From: Rhodococcoides fascians NBRC 12155 = LMG 3623 | Lineage (GTDB): Bacteria; Actinomycetota; Actinomycetes; Mycobacteriales; Mycobacteriaceae | Assembly (NCBI RefSeq): GCF_001894785.1 | Contig: NZ_BCWW01000001.1 | Coordinates: 1 to 64,000 of the forward strand | Direction: 5' to 3' | Length of the DNA: 64,000 nt | Shown: piece after piece, positions 8,924 to 17,876 of the stretch | How positions within the stretch are numbered: the stretch's first letter is position 1 | How the letters are laid out: the number at the start of each line of letters is the position of its first letter | Translations under genes and position numbers: made by a program | The notes under the pieces: model-generated | The model's database searches: none | What the model saw: only the letters and a program-made list of their open reading frames with translations | What the model was told of the DNA's origin: nothing

Positions 8924-9868
8924 ATGACCGAGAACGCCTCCTCCGGCCCTACCGATCACGGCGTCACCCGCCTCGTCGACTTCGAGCAGCGCGTCGACAT
9001 CCGAATGTCCCTGTCACCGCTGCGTCGGGGCCGCGGCGATCCCACCTACGAGTCCACGCCGGACGGTGCCGTGTGGCGGACGTCGCGCATGATTTCCGGC
9101 CCGGTCACGTACCGATTGGTGCAGGCCTCACCGAGCAGCGTCATGGTGCGCGCCTGGGGGCCCGGTGCCGACGAACTGCTCGACGCTGTCCCGGCTCTCC
9201 TCGGCCGGGACGACGACCCCTCGAGCTTCGCTCCCGACCATCCGATTCTGCGCGAGGCACACAGACAACTTCCGCACCTACGCCTCGGCCGGACCGGTCT
9301 GGTGCTCGAGGCGCTGATACCGGCGATCATCGAGCAACGCGTACACGGCATTTCGGCGTTCGGCTCGTGGCGGTACCTGGTGAGCAAGTTCGGCGACCCC
9401 GCACCGGGCCCGACCCCGAAGACGATGTTCGTGTTTCCCACGGCCGACGTGTGGCGACGCATCCCGTCGTGGGACTACCACCGCGCCAACGTCGACCCGG
9501 CCCGGTCGAAGACCATCGTCCGTGCCGCGCGCGCAGCCGGACGTCTGGAGGAGGCGTCGAACATGACGCCCGAGGATGCGCAACGCAGGCTGCGCGCGAT
9601 CCCGGGCGTCGGCATCTGGACCGCGGCCGAGACCGCTCAGCGCGCCCTGGGGGATCCCGACGCGTTGTCGGTGGGCGATTACCACCTGGCCGCGGTGGTG
9701 GGGTGGTCGCTGTTGGGTAGACCGATCGACGACGCGGAGATGGTCGAGTATCTGCAGCCCTTGGCACCGCATCGTCATCGCGCGATTCGGCTCCTGTATC
9801 TCAGCGGCAAGGCGACCAAGCCGAAATTCGGGCCACGGACCGCGCTGGTGGACCACACCTGGCACTGA
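8924..9868 (+). CDS. AlkA-like DNA-3-methyladenine glycosylase (HhH-GPD)
   Basis: 314 residues. The helix-hairpin-helix and GPD region is clear: LRAIPGVGIWTAAETAQRALGDPDALSVGDYH, where the Asp of SVGD is the expected catalytic residue. These enzymes excise alkylated purines in base-excision repair in the cytoplasm. The open frame runs back to 8171, but that extension is antisense to the LAL regulator; the ATG at 8924 is the credible start, after GGAGGTGACCC. It opens a run of rightward genes; the aldo/keto reductase begins 50 nt after its stop. Confidence 0.85.
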   Translation: MTENASSGPTDHGVTRLVDFEQRVDIRMSLSPLRRGRGDPTYESTPDGAVWRTSRMISGPVTYRLVQASPSSVMVRAWGPGADELLDAVPALLGRDDDPSSFAPDHPILREAHRQLPHLRLGRTGLVLEALIPAIIEQRVHGISAFGSWRYLVSKFGDPAPGPTPKTMFVFPTADVWRRIPSWDYHRANVDPARSKTIVRAARAAGRLEEASNMTPEDAQRRLRAIPGVGIWTAAETAQRALGDPDALSVGDYHLAAVVGWSLLGRPIDDAEMVEYLQPLAPHRHRAIRLLYLSGKATKPKFGPRTALVDHTWH

Positions 9869-9918
9869 TCCCGGCCTACTCGTACAGTCGAGTTGTTCGC
9901 CGACCTAAGGAGTAGTTC

Positions 9919-10863
9919 GTGGTTGCTATCGGCACGTCCGATCTGGACATCTTTCCGCTTGCCCTCGGCGGGAACACCTTCGGCTGGACCAGCGACGAGG
10001 ACACGTCCTTCGACATCCTGGACGCGTTCACCGCAGGAGGTGGCAATTTCGTCGACACGGCCGATTCGTACTCTGCCTTCGCCGACGGCAACTCCGGCGG
10101 CGAATCCGAAACGATCATCGGCAAGTGGATGACGGCCCGCGGCAACCGCGACGACGTCGTTCTCGCGACCAAGGTGAGCCAGCATCCCGAGTTCCGAGGT
10201 CTGGCACCCGACAACATTCGGGCCGCAGCCGACGCCTCCCTGGCCAGGCTGCAGACCGATCACATCGACGTCTACTACGCGCACTACGACGACGACAAGA
10301 CGCCGTTGGTCGAGTCCCTGGCCGCGTTCGACGACTTGGTCCGGGCAGGCAAAGTTCGGCACGTCGCCATCTCGAACTACTCCCCCGCGCGGGTCCGCGA
10401 GTGGCTGGGCCTGGCGAAAGAGAACGGTTTCGCGGCACCGATCGCACTGCAACCGCACTACAACCTCGTTGCCCGTCGCGACTACGAGGGTGAACTGCAA
10501 GCCCTCGCCGTCGACAACGGCCTCGGGGTGTTTCCGTACTTCTCTCTCGCCGCCGGCTTCCTGACGGGTAAGTACCGCACTCGGGAGGATCTGGCCGGTA
10601 CCCAGCGCGAGCGACTGACGACGGGCTACTTCTCCGATGCAGGCCTGGCTGTGGTGCAGGGCCTGCAAGAGATCGCCGACTCCCGCTCGGCCGAGCTGTC
10701 GAGTGTGGCTCTCGCCTGGTTGCTCGCTCGACCGGGCATCACCGCACCGATCGCGAGCGCGAGCTCACTCGCTCAGGTACCGGCTCTGCTCGACGCGCCG
10801 ACACTGCGTCTGACCAGCCACGAGGTGGACACACTCACCGGACTGTCCGACGCGGTGGCATAG
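9919..10863 (+). CDS. aldo/keto reductase
   Basis: 314 residues forming an AKR TIM barrel. The catalytic tetrad is visible: Asp of NFVDTADSY, Tyr of the same segment, Lys of ATKVSQHP, and His of YYAHYDD. Members reduce aldehydes or ketones with NADPH; the pattern SDLDIFPLALGGNTFGW is like YhdN/general stress-type AKRs. GTG start at 9919 with AAGGAG 7 nt upstream. The physiological substrate cannot be inferred. Confidence 0.9.
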   Translation: MVAIGTSDLDIFPLALGGNTFGWTSDEDTSFDILDAFTAGGGNFVDTADSYSAFADGNSGGESETIIGKWMTARGNRDDVVLATKVSQHPEFRGLAPDNIRAAADASLARLQTDHIDVYYAHYDDDKTPLVESLAAFDDLVRAGKVRHVAISNYSPARVREWLGLAKENGFAAPIALQPHYNLVARRDYEGELQALAVDNGLGVFPYFSLAAGFLTGKYRTREDLAGTQRERLTTGYFSDAGLAVVQGLQEIADSRSAELSSVALAWLLARPGITAPIASASSLAQVPALLDAPTLRLTSHEVDTLTGLSDAVA

Positions 10864-10923
10864 GACACGAAAGTTGTAGTCAGCAACGGGAACAGAATCC
10901 GCTCCTGCGCTGCTGACCTTCGG

Positions 10924-12195
10924 GTGGCCCCAGCATCGAACACATCCGTAACCAGCGCGCAGGTGACCGATACGCGCGAGAGCAGCACGTCGGCTCCCAC
11001 AACCGAGCCGACGTCACGCGAGCGCCTCCGGGTGATCCTCGTACTCGGCGCGCTCATCGCCCTCGGTCCACTGACCATCGACATGTACCTGCCGGCACTT
11101 CCTGCCATCGCCGAGGATCTGAACACCCCGTCGTCTGCAGTGCAGCTCACGCTCGCGGGTACGTTGGTCGGCCTCGCGCTCGGCCAGCTGGTCATCGGGC
11201 CGCTGTCGGACATCGTCGGCCGACGACTGCCCCTCATCGTGGGCACCGGAGTGCACATTCTGGCGTCGCTCGCCTGCATCGTTGCTCCCAACATCGCCGT
11301 ACTCGGCGGCCTGCGTGTGATTCAGGGTCTCGGTGCCGCAGCTGCTGCCGTGGTCGCCATGGCCATCGTCCGAGATCTGTTCAGCGGACGCGCCGCCGCG
11401 ACCGTTCTGTCTCGCCTGATGCTCGTCATGGGCGTCGCTCCGGTTCTGGCACCGTCGCTCGGCGGTGCGGTACTTCTCGTCGGTTCCTGGCGGCTCGTGT
11501 TCGCCGCGTTGGCGATCATGGGCGTGGCGTTGATGACGCTGGCAATCGTGTCGCTGCGCGAGTCCCTGCCGCCCGAGCGTCGTCGGGCCAGTGGCGTCAT
11601 GCCCGTTCTACGGACCTACCGATCGCTGCTGCGGGACACGCAGTTCGTCGTCCTCGTCATGGTCGCTGCCCTGGCCATGTCGGCACTCTTCGCGTACGTC
11701 GCCGGTTCGTCGTTCGTCCTGCAGGAGGAGTTCGGCCTCGACGAGCAACAATTCGCCATCGTCTTCGCGGCCGGTGCGATATCTCTGATCGGCGCATCCC
11801 AGCTCAACGTCCTGCTGTTGGGACGCTTCGCACCGGTGCAGATCGTCCTGTCGGCGCTGTCCTTCGGCGTCGTCGCCGGCGCGATCATGGTCGTCCTGGC
11901 GGTCACCGAGGTCGGCGGCATGGCTGGGTTCGTCGTCCCGCTGTGGTTCGTACTCGGGGCCGTCGGGTTCGTCATGCCCAACGCGCCCGCGCTGGCGCTG
12001 TCCCGCCACGGTGAAGCGGCAGGCGGCGCAGCTGCACTACTCGGTGCCGCACAGTTCGGACTCGGGGCGATCGTCGCACCGATCGTCGGTGCACTGGGCA
12101 ACGACGCGATCGCCGTCTCGACGACGATGGTCGCCACCTCGGCGGCAGCGCTGATCGCACTCGGGTCGGTGACCGTCCTGTCCGCACGTCGGTGA
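10924..12195 (+). CDS. Bcr/CflA-family multidrug efflux MFS transporter
   Basis: 423 residues with 12 predicted membrane segments. The N-terminus GALIALGPLTIDMYLPALPAIAEDL is the hallmark of the Bcr/CflA (DHA1) family, followed by motif A GPLSDIVGRRLPL. It likely exports drugs or metabolites across the inner membrane by proton antiport. GTG start at 10924; the first 35 residues are polar and may be cytosolic, so a later start is possible. The gap to the aldo/keto reductase is 60 nt. Confidence 0.9.
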   Translation: MAPASNTSVTSAQVTDTRESSTSAPTTEPTSRERLRVILVLGALIALGPLTIDMYLPALPAIAEDLNTPSSAVQLTLAGTLVGLALGQLVIGPLSDIVGRRLPLIVGTGVHILASLACIVAPNIAVLGGLRVIQGLGAAAAAVVAMAIVRDLFSGRAAATVLSRLMLVMGVAPVLAPSLGGAVLLVGSWRLVFAALAIMGVALMTLAIVSLRESLPPERRRASGVMPVLRTYRSLLRDTQFVVLVMVAALAMSALFAYVAGSSFVLQEEFGLDEQQFAIVFAAGAISLIGASQLNVLLLGRFAPVQIVLSALSFGVVAGAIMVVLAVTEVGGMAGFVVPLWFVLGAVGFVMPNAPALALSRHGEAAGGAAALLGAAQFGLGAIVAPIVGALGNDAIAVSTTMVATSAAALIALGSVTVLSARR

Positions 12196-12249
12196 CCTCA
12201 CTCGCGTCATCGTGTGGGCCATGGCGGTCACCCCACTAGGGTGACCGCC

Positions 12250-12774
12250 ATGGCCGAACGCGAGCGCGACCCGCAGGGCAAGCCCCTCAACGCCCGGCCG
12301 CGCGACGGCCTCGGCCGCCCGCTGGCCCGCGGCGGCACCGGAACACCCCGGGTTCCCGACGATCTCCGTCTTCCACCGGACGCCGCGCTCACCGAAGCGC
12401 AACGATTCTTGGACGCACGTATGCCGTTTCACGCCCACGAGGTACTCGAGGGCACGTGGAAGAGCTGCGTCCCGGACGAACGCGAGCTGTGGCAGGGCCT
12501 TGCACAACTGGCCGTCGGATTGACGCACCTGATGCGAGGAAACCGCGTAGGTGCCGCTTCGTTGCTTCGCCAAGGACACGACCGCCTGATCGGTTACGAG
12601 GTCGAGCCCCCACACCGGATCGACGTGACGGGTCTGCTCGGCTGGTCCGAGGACCTGCTCGAGGACCTGGAGACGGGAACGCTACCGACCTCACCAGGCG
12701 TTCCCGCACTGCGCCGGGCGGTGGAATCGGGATCGGACGGGGGCGTCCTGGCACACCGGCCGGACTCGAGCTAG
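12250..12774 (+). CDS. DUF309 domain protein
   Basis: 174 residues. The DUF309 signature FHAHEVLEGTWK lies near residue 60, with a second conserved helix LWQGLAQLAVGLTHLMRGN. The function of the family is not established; the HE motif suggests a metal- or ligand-binding helical bundle. The ATG at 12250 was preferred to the upstream in-frame codons because it follows a GTGACCGCC context and the protein becomes family length. It lies 54 nt after the Bcr/CflA gene and is followed by an unknown gene 55 nt on. Confidence 0.82.
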   Translation: MAERERDPQGKPLNARPRDGLGRPLARGGTGTPRVPDDLRLPPDAALTEAQRFLDARMPFHAHEVLEGTWKSCVPDERELWQGLAQLAVGLTHLMRGNRVGAASLLRQGHDRLIGYEVEPPHRIDVTGLLGWSEDLLEDLETGTLPTSPGVPALRRAVESGSDGGVLAHRPDSS

Positions 12775-12829
12775 CCTGAGGGAATTAGGTAGGCTAGGAC
12801 AATCTTCACCGGAAGTGGGGTTCCTCGGC

Positions 12830-13516
12830 GTGACCGTGTTCGCACCGCTGAAACTCGCCCATCGCGAGACGATCAGCCCAGCTCAGCTCGGACGTACCTT
12901 CTGCACCGAGGTCGCCGAACAGGTTCCCTATTGGGTCGCTGTCCTGACCCCGGCCGAACGTCCGCTGCAGGTTACGCCGTCTCCGCTCCGTGAGCGCACC
13001 ACGGTCACGCTGCCCGTTCCCGCGAACACCCACCGGCTCGACGCTCGGCTGCTCGCCGCGCTCGGATCTGCGGTGTCCACGTGGCAACGAGACAACCGCC
13101 GCGGCTCGTCGTCGGGCGTCCTGGTCGATATCGACGTCGACGACACCGGATTCGTCCATCCCGTCCGGCTCCCCGCCGTTCCGGTCGACGCCCTCACCGA
13201 ATCCGCCCGCGCCTCGTACCTCGTCGACGACGTCTGCAGACGGCTGGACTCGGCACCTCACGGTGGCCGCGACTACCCGCTGACCCGGAACTACCCGGCG
13301 CTGGCCTGCCGCCCGGGAGCGCAGATTCTGTTCCGCCACGATATATCCGAAGCCGACGCCGGCCATGACGAGTACGCCATCGACATCGCGATCGGCGAGA
13401 CGGAATCAGGGCTGGTGTCGGCCCGAATCACCTGGTCCACCGGCATCGAGGGAATGGACGAACTGGTCCGCCTGTGGGCCGCAGCGACCACCGAGCTGAC
13501 GGCAGCGCCCTCGTAA
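12830..13516 (+). CDS. conserved hypothetical protein (228 aa)
   Basis: I do not recognise this protein. It is soluble, without signal peptide or membrane segment, with a beta-rich look (RTTVTLPVPANTH, ISEADAGHDEYAIDIAIGE). GTG at 12830 is chosen; GTG at 12815 is in frame and also possible. The stop lies 12 nt from the convergent stop of the endonuclease IV gene. Codon use is like the neighbours, so it looks like a real, long-resident gene. Confidence 0.6.
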   Translation: MTVFAPLKLAHRETISPAQLGRTFCTEVAEQVPYWVAVLTPAERPLQVTPSPLRERTTVTLPVPANTHRLDARLLAALGSAVSTWQRDNRRGSSSGVLVDIDVDDTGFVHPVRLPAVPVDALTESARASYLVDDVCRRLDSAPHGGRDYPLTRNYPALACRPGAQILFRHDISEADAGHDEYAIDIAIGETESGLVSARITWSTGIEGMDELVRLWAAATTELTAAPS

Positions 13517-13528
13517 CCGCCGGATTCG

Positions 13529-14293
13529 CTACAGGCTTTTCAGCAGCCTCACGTCGTCGTCGATTCCCTCTGCCGGGGTTTCGAGGATCACCGGTGCATC
13601 GGCGGCGAGCGCGACGGCCGTCAGAATGTCCGCGTCGATGGTTCCGGTGCCCAGGTTCGCGTGCCGGTCGCGGGCAGAGTCGAACTCGTCGCGCGAATTG
13701 TTCAGATGCACCAGGTCGATTCGTCCGGTGATCGCCTTGATGCGATCGACCACGTCGATCAGGTCTTCGCCGCCGGCCCACGCATGACAGGTGTCGAGAC
13801 AGAAACCGGCACCGAACTCCCCGATGGCGTCCCACAACCGCGCGATGTCGTCGAAGCGCCTCGCCATCGCCGAGTCACCGCCGGCAGTGTTCTCGACGAA
13901 GATCGGTACGCCGAAACCACCCTGCTCGGCCTGACGCTCGAACAGCTTGCGCCAGTTGTCGATTCCCTTGGCGGTGTCCTCGCCCTCTCGGACGTGACCG
14001 CCGTGCACCACCAAACCGATCGCACCGATCTCGGCAGCTGCTGCGGCCTGTTCGACGACCGCTTTGCGGGACGGGATTCGGATGCGATTGTTCAGGCTCG
14101 CCACGTTCAGAACATAGGACGAGTGCACCACCACATCGACGTCTCCGGTCAACAGAGCCTCACCTTGGGGGTGCGGGGTGAGCTTGTTCCACTTCTGCGG
14201 ATCCGTCAGAAACATCTGGACCAGGTCGACGCCGAGCGTCTCGGCCGTGCCCAGAGGGTCGCTGCTGTCGCGGACATGTGCTCCGATGCGCAT
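13529..14293 (-). CDS. nfo: endonuclease IV (apurinic/apyrimidinic deoxyribonuclease)
   Basis: 254 residues, near family length. It cleaves the phosphodiester bond 5' of abasic sites in base-excision repair, using three zinc ions. Visible motifs: MRIGAHV start, HSSYVLNVAS, LVVHGGHVREGED, IFVENTAGG, GFCLDTCHAWAGG (zinc-ligand Asp and His) and LVHLNNSRDEFDSARDRHANLG. ILETPAEG closes the barrel. The ATG at 14293 gives the family N-terminus; ATG at 14302 or 14305 would add three or four residues. The AlkA-like glycosylase at 8.9 kb acts one step earlier in the same repair pathway. Confidence 0.93.
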   Translation of the reverse strand: MRIGAHVRDSSDPLGTAETLGVDLVQMFLTDPQKWNKLTPHPQGEALLTGDVDVVVHSSYVLNVASLNNRIRIPSRKAVVEQAAAAAEIGAIGLVVHGGHVREGEDTAKGIDNWRKLFERQAEQGGFGVPIFVENTAGGDSAMARRFDDIARLWDAIGEFGAGFCLDTCHAWAGGEDLIDVVDRIKAITGRIDLVHLNNSRDEFDSARDRHANLGTGTIDADILTAVALAADAPVILETPAEGIDDDVRLLKSL

Positions 14294-14368
14294 GACGCCC
14301 ATCATAGGGGTCGAGTTCAGGGTCTCCCCTGATAGCGACCGGGCCCGAACACTGAAACACTGGCACCC

Positions 14369-15103
14369 ATGAGCGACATTGCCGCACGTGCGGTCGACGT
14401 ATCGAAGGTCTACGGTTCTGGCGACACCCAGGTGCACGCACTGTCCGGGGTGAACGTCGAGTTCGCCCGCGGAGAATTCACCGCCATCATGGGCCCGTCC
14501 GGCTCGGGCAAATCCACACTGATGCATTGCCTGGCCGGGTTGGACACCGCGTCCTCGGGCACGGTCACGATCGGTGACACCGAGCTGACGGCGCTGTCCG
14601 ACAAGGAGATGACCGGGTTACGAAGGGACCGAATTGGTTTCGTGTTCCAGGCCTTCAATCTGGTGCCCACCCTGACCGCACTCGAGAACATCACTCTGCC
14701 GCTCGACATCGCCGGACGCACCCCGGATCAGGGCTGGCTCGATACCGTCGTCGACCGACTGGGCCTGCGCGACCGCCTGGGCCATCGCCCGAGCGAACTC
14801 TCGGGTGGGCAGCAACAGCGCGTGGCGTGCGCCCGCGCACTGGCCGGTCGACCCGACATCGTGTTCGGCGACGAGCCGACGGGCAACCTGGACTCTCGTT
14901 CGTCCGGTGAGGTGCTGTCGATTCTGCGCACGGCCGCAGACGAATTCGACCAGACCGTCGTCATCGTCACCCACGACCCACGAGCGGCCAGTTACGCCGA
15001 TCGCGTCGTGTTCCTGGCCGACGGAGCTGTCATCGATCAACTGGCGTCGCCCACCGCCGACGCCGTCCTCGAGCGCATGAAGAAGCTGGAAACGGTCCAC
15101 TGA
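14369..15103 (+). CDS. ABC transporter ATP-binding protein, MacB/LolD-like
   Basis: 244 residues. Walker A GPSGSGKST (near 46), Q-loop FQAFNLVPTLTALENI, signature LSGGQQQRVACARAL, Walker B IVFGDEPTGNLD and the H-loop VTHDPRA are all intact. This subfamily drives mechanotransmission-type MacB/FtsX permeases rather than importers. The stop codon overlaps the ATG of the permease gene, so both are made together. Likely role is export of a peptide, lipid or antibiotic, or lipoprotein handling; the substrate is not readable. Confidence 0.93.
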   Translation: MSDIAARAVDVSKVYGSGDTQVHALSGVNVEFARGEFTAIMGPSGSGKSTLMHCLAGLDTASSGTVTIGDTELTALSDKEMTGLRRDRIGFVFQAFNLVPTLTALENITLPLDIAGRTPDQGWLDTVVDRLGLRDRLGHRPSELSGGQQQRVACARALAGRPDIVFGDEPTGNLDSRSSGEVLSILRTAADEFDQTVVIVTHDPRAASYADRVVFLADGAVIDQLASPTADAVLERMKKLETVH

Positions 15104-17694
15104 TGTCGCACTCGGTCGCCAAGAAATCGAATCCCGACAAGGCCCCGACGCGGGCCGCGTCGGGCAACCCCATGCGTAAGGTGTCGCTGCGAAACCTTGC
15201 CGCCCACAAGGTTCGGCTGGCACTGACGGTTCTGTCCGTCGTACTCGGAACCGCTTTCGTCGCAGGCTCGTTCGTCTTCACCGACACGCTGCAGCGCACG
15301 TTCTCGTCACTGTTCGCCGACACCGCACAGGGAGCCGACGTTCGAGTCGCCCCCGAGGATGCGCGATCGAGCGGAGTACCCAACGAGGACATCGCCGCCA
15401 TCTCGGCGCTTCCCGGCGTGCGTGCTGTCTCCCCGTACGTGGGAGGACAACTCGTTCTGCTGGGTAAAGACGGTGCCGCAGTGCAATCCGGCGGTGCACC
15501 GACGATCGGTGAGTCCTACCTGCCGGACGAGCAGCGGCTCGGCGATCCGGCGACATTCGTCTCCGGCTCGGCCCCCACCGCACCCGGCCAGGTCGCGATC
15601 AACGCAGGTGGCGCCGATCGAGCGGGCCTGCAGGTGGGCGACGCGACCCAGGTACTCGTGCCGTCCAAGGGGATCACCGACATCACGATCTCCGGAATCT
15701 ATTCCACTGCAACAGAATCCGGTGGTTTCATCGGGATTCAGTTTGTGCAGAGCCAGGCGAACGAGTTGTTCACCGACGGTGCGCACGTGCAGTACATCGA
15801 CGTCGCGGGCAACGATCTCGCCGCACAGGGTAAGACGCAGAGCGACCTCAGGGACGAGATCGCCGCCGCGTTTCCGGATCTGAAAGTGCAGACCGCTGCC
15901 GACGTCCAGGCCGAAACCAAGGCCGAGGTCGAGTCGGCACTGTCGTTCATCACGTACTTCCTGCTCGCGTTCGGTGCCATTGCACTGCTCGTCGGCACGT
16001 TCATCATCTACAACACGTTCTCGATGATCGTCGCTCAGCGGGTACGCGAACTGGCGCTGCTTCGCGCCATCGGAGCCAGCCGCGGGCAGGTCAGTCGCTC
16101 GGTCGTACTCGAAGCGGTCGTCGTCGGCGTCATCGGAAGTGTGCTGGGCTTCGCCGGCGGTGTGGGACTTGCGTACGGATTGCGCGCTCTGCTCAATGCC
16201 TTCGACCTCGGGTTGCCGTCGGGCCCACTCGCCCTCGAACCACGCACCGTCGTCGTCGCCTTCGCGGTGGGCATCATCGTCACCGTCCTCAGCGCCTACG
16301 CACCGGCGCGGCGAGCAGCCAAGATTCCACCGGTGGCCGCAATGCGCGAGGAATTCGCGTCCGCCGGCGACACCCTGCGAACCCGGACGTTCGTCGGCGT
16401 CGGACTGGGAATCGCCGGAGCGGCAGCGATAGTCATCGGCGCTCAGTCGACCGGCGGCGCTGCCGCAGCAACCGTCGGCGTCGGCGCGGTGGCGGCGATC
16501 GTGGCCACGGCCCTGGCCGCACCGTCGTTGTCACGGCCCGTCGTGGGAGCCCTGGGGGCCGTCCTCACCCGGCCGTTCGGTGCCATCGGTCGCTTGGCCA
16601 GAACCAACTCGGTGCGCAATCCGCGCCGCACGGCAGCCACCGCATTCGCGTTGATGCTCGGCCTCATGCTCGTCACCGTCATCGGGGTACTCGGGTCGAC
16701 GGCGAAGGCGAGTGTCGATTCACTCGTCGACACCGGCGTCGAAGCCGACTACATCCTGTCCGGTCCACAGTCGATCGGTGTCCCGGCCGGAGCCACGGCG
16801 GCCGCACAACAGGTCGACGGGGTGGAACGAACCGCTGTGCTGCATCCGGTGTTCGTCACGATCGCCGGAGAAGAAGAATTCGGCGCTGCCATCGACGGCT
16901 CCCCGGAAGGGCTGCTCGACCTGTCCATGGTTCGGGGCACCGCAGACCTCGAGAGCAACGGCTTCTCGGTGTCCGAGACCGAAGCGTCCACCAAGGGCTG
17001 GGACATCGGCACCCAGGTCGTGTTCGACTCCGTCGACGGAGCTTCGGTTCCCGTCACCGTCACCGGTGTGTTCACCGACAACCCACTGATCGGCAGTTGG
17101 ATCGTCTCGGGCGACATCTACGAGAAGGTGACGCCATCCATTACGCGGTCGGATCTGCTGGTCCTCGTCAAAGCCGCGCCCGGAACCGACCTCGGTACGC
17201 TGCGCACCGACCTCGAGGCTGCGACCAAACCGTCCGTGGTGGTGCAGGTACAGGACGTCGAAGAATTCAAGGGCAGCCAAGGCCAGCAGATCGACACACT
17301 GCTCGCGGTGCTGTACGGACTTCTCGCCCTGGCCGTGGTCATCGCAGTGCTGGGCATCGTCAACACCCTCGCCCTGTCGGTCGTCGAACGCCGACGCGAG
17401 ATCGGCATGCTCAGGGCGATAGGAATGCAGCGACCGCAGGTGCGTCGCATCATCTACCTCGAGTCGCTGCTCATCGCCCTGTTCGGTGCCATCGTCGGCG
17501 TCGCCCTCGGCATCGCCTTCGGGTGGGGGTTCGTCCAGACCCTGCGCGACGAGGGCCTGGGTGCCATGACGGTGCCCTGGGGGCAGGTCGTCGCAATGCT
17601 TCTCGGGTCCGCGGTGGTCGGAGTGCTGGCCGCTCTGTGGCCTGCCGTTCGGGCCGCGCGCACCAAACCGCTGGAGGCGATAGCCGACCTCTGA
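15103..17694 (+). CDS. ABC transporter permease, MacB/FtsX type with two FtsX domains
   Basis: 863 residues. An N-terminal membrane anchor (about 35-60) is followed by a large extracytoplasmic MacB-periplasmic-core-like domain, then three membrane helices (FITYFLLAFGAIALLVGTFI onward), and the arrangement repeats in the second half (LLAVLYGLLALAVVIAVLGI). Both FtsX blocks carry the RELALLRAIGASRGQ / RREIGMLRAIGMQRPQ coupling-helix motif. The length of about 850 with duplicated FtsX domains is the usual actinobacterial form. It is translationally coupled to the ATPase by an ATGA-type overlap and ends at a strong hairpin. Confidence 0.93.
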   Translation: MSHSVAKKSNPDKAPTRAASGNPMRKVSLRNLAAHKVRLALTVLSVVLGTAFVAGSFVFTDTLQRTFSSLFADTAQGADVRVAPEDARSSGVPNEDIAAISALPGVRAVSPYVGGQLVLLGKDGAAVQSGGAPTIGESYLPDEQRLGDPATFVSGSAPTAPGQVAINAGGADRAGLQVGDATQVLVPSKGITDITISGIYSTATESGGFIGIQFVQSQANELFTDGAHVQYIDVAGNDLAAQGKTQSDLRDEIAAAFPDLKVQTAADVQAETKAEVESALSFITYFLLAFGAIALLVGTFIIYNTFSMIVAQRVRELALLRAIGASRGQVSRSVVLEAVVVGVIGSVLGFAGGVGLAYGLRALLNAFDLGLPSGPLALEPRTVVVAFAVGIIVTVLSAYAPARRAAKIPPVAAMREEFASAGDTLRTRTFVGVGLGIAGAAAIVIGAQSTGGAAAATVGVGAVAAIVATALAAPSLSRPVVGALGAVLTRPFGAIGRLARTNSVRNPRRTAATAFALMLGLMLVTVIGVLGSTAKASVDSLVDTGVEADYILSGPQSIGVPAGATAAAQQVDGVERTAVLHPVFVTIAGEEEFGAAIDGSPEGLLDLSMVRGTADLESNGFSVSETEASTKGWDIGTQVVFDSVDGASVPVTVTGVFTDNPLIGSWIVSGDIYEKVTPSITRSDLLVLVKAAPGTDLGTLRTDLEAATKPSVVVQVQDVEEFKGSQGQQIDTLLAVLYGLLALAVVIAVLGIVNTLALSVVERRREIGMLRAIGMQRPQVRRIIYLESLLIALFGAIVGVALGIAFGWGFVQTLRDEGLGAMTVPWGQVVAMLLGSAVVGVLAALWPAVRAARTKPLEAIADL

Positions 17695-17711
17695 ACAGGG
17701 TCGCCCCGACA

Positions 17712-17758
17712 CCGGGCATTTCGTAACGACACCCGTTCGTTACGAAATGTCCGGTTTT
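17712..17758 (+). terminator. strong hairpin terminator after the ABC transporter operon
   Basis: An 18-nt arm (17712-17729, CCGGGCATTTCGTAACGA) pairs with 17737-17754 with one G-U pair and a 7-nt loop, followed by TTTT. It lies 18 nt after the permease stop. The AT-rich stem core CATTTCGTAACGA is unusual for this genome, so the element might also act as a binding site. Confidence 0.8.
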
Positions 17759-17817
17759 CGGCTTGCGCGGAAAGACGGCACGCGTCTACTTTAGGGGTGG
17801 TAAAACAGTCTTCAAGT

Positions 17818-17842
17818 AGGTTTGTGTACCGCAAACGAACCT
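17818..17842. promoter_or_regulatory. inverted repeat in the synthetase leader
   Basis: AGGTTTGT (17818-17825) and ACGAACCT (17835-17842) form a dyad with 7 of 8 matches and a 9-nt spacer, 34 nt before the ATG at 17877. The position suits an operator controlling the A-PCP-TE synthetase. No regulator gene is adjacent. Confidence 0.4.
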
Positions 17843-17876
17843 TTACCTCGCGGGTCGGGCTCGTGCAAGGAGAATC

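Noticed and set aside
12785-12805. TTAGGTAGGCTAGGACAA resembling an IdeR/DtxR iron box
   Set aside because: The second half-site is poor and a base is missing from the 19-bp consensus; the gene after it has no visible iron role.
16720-17712. 330-codon minus-strand frame under the permease gene
   Set aside because: His/Asp/Gly-rich shadow typical of antisense frames in high-GC genes.
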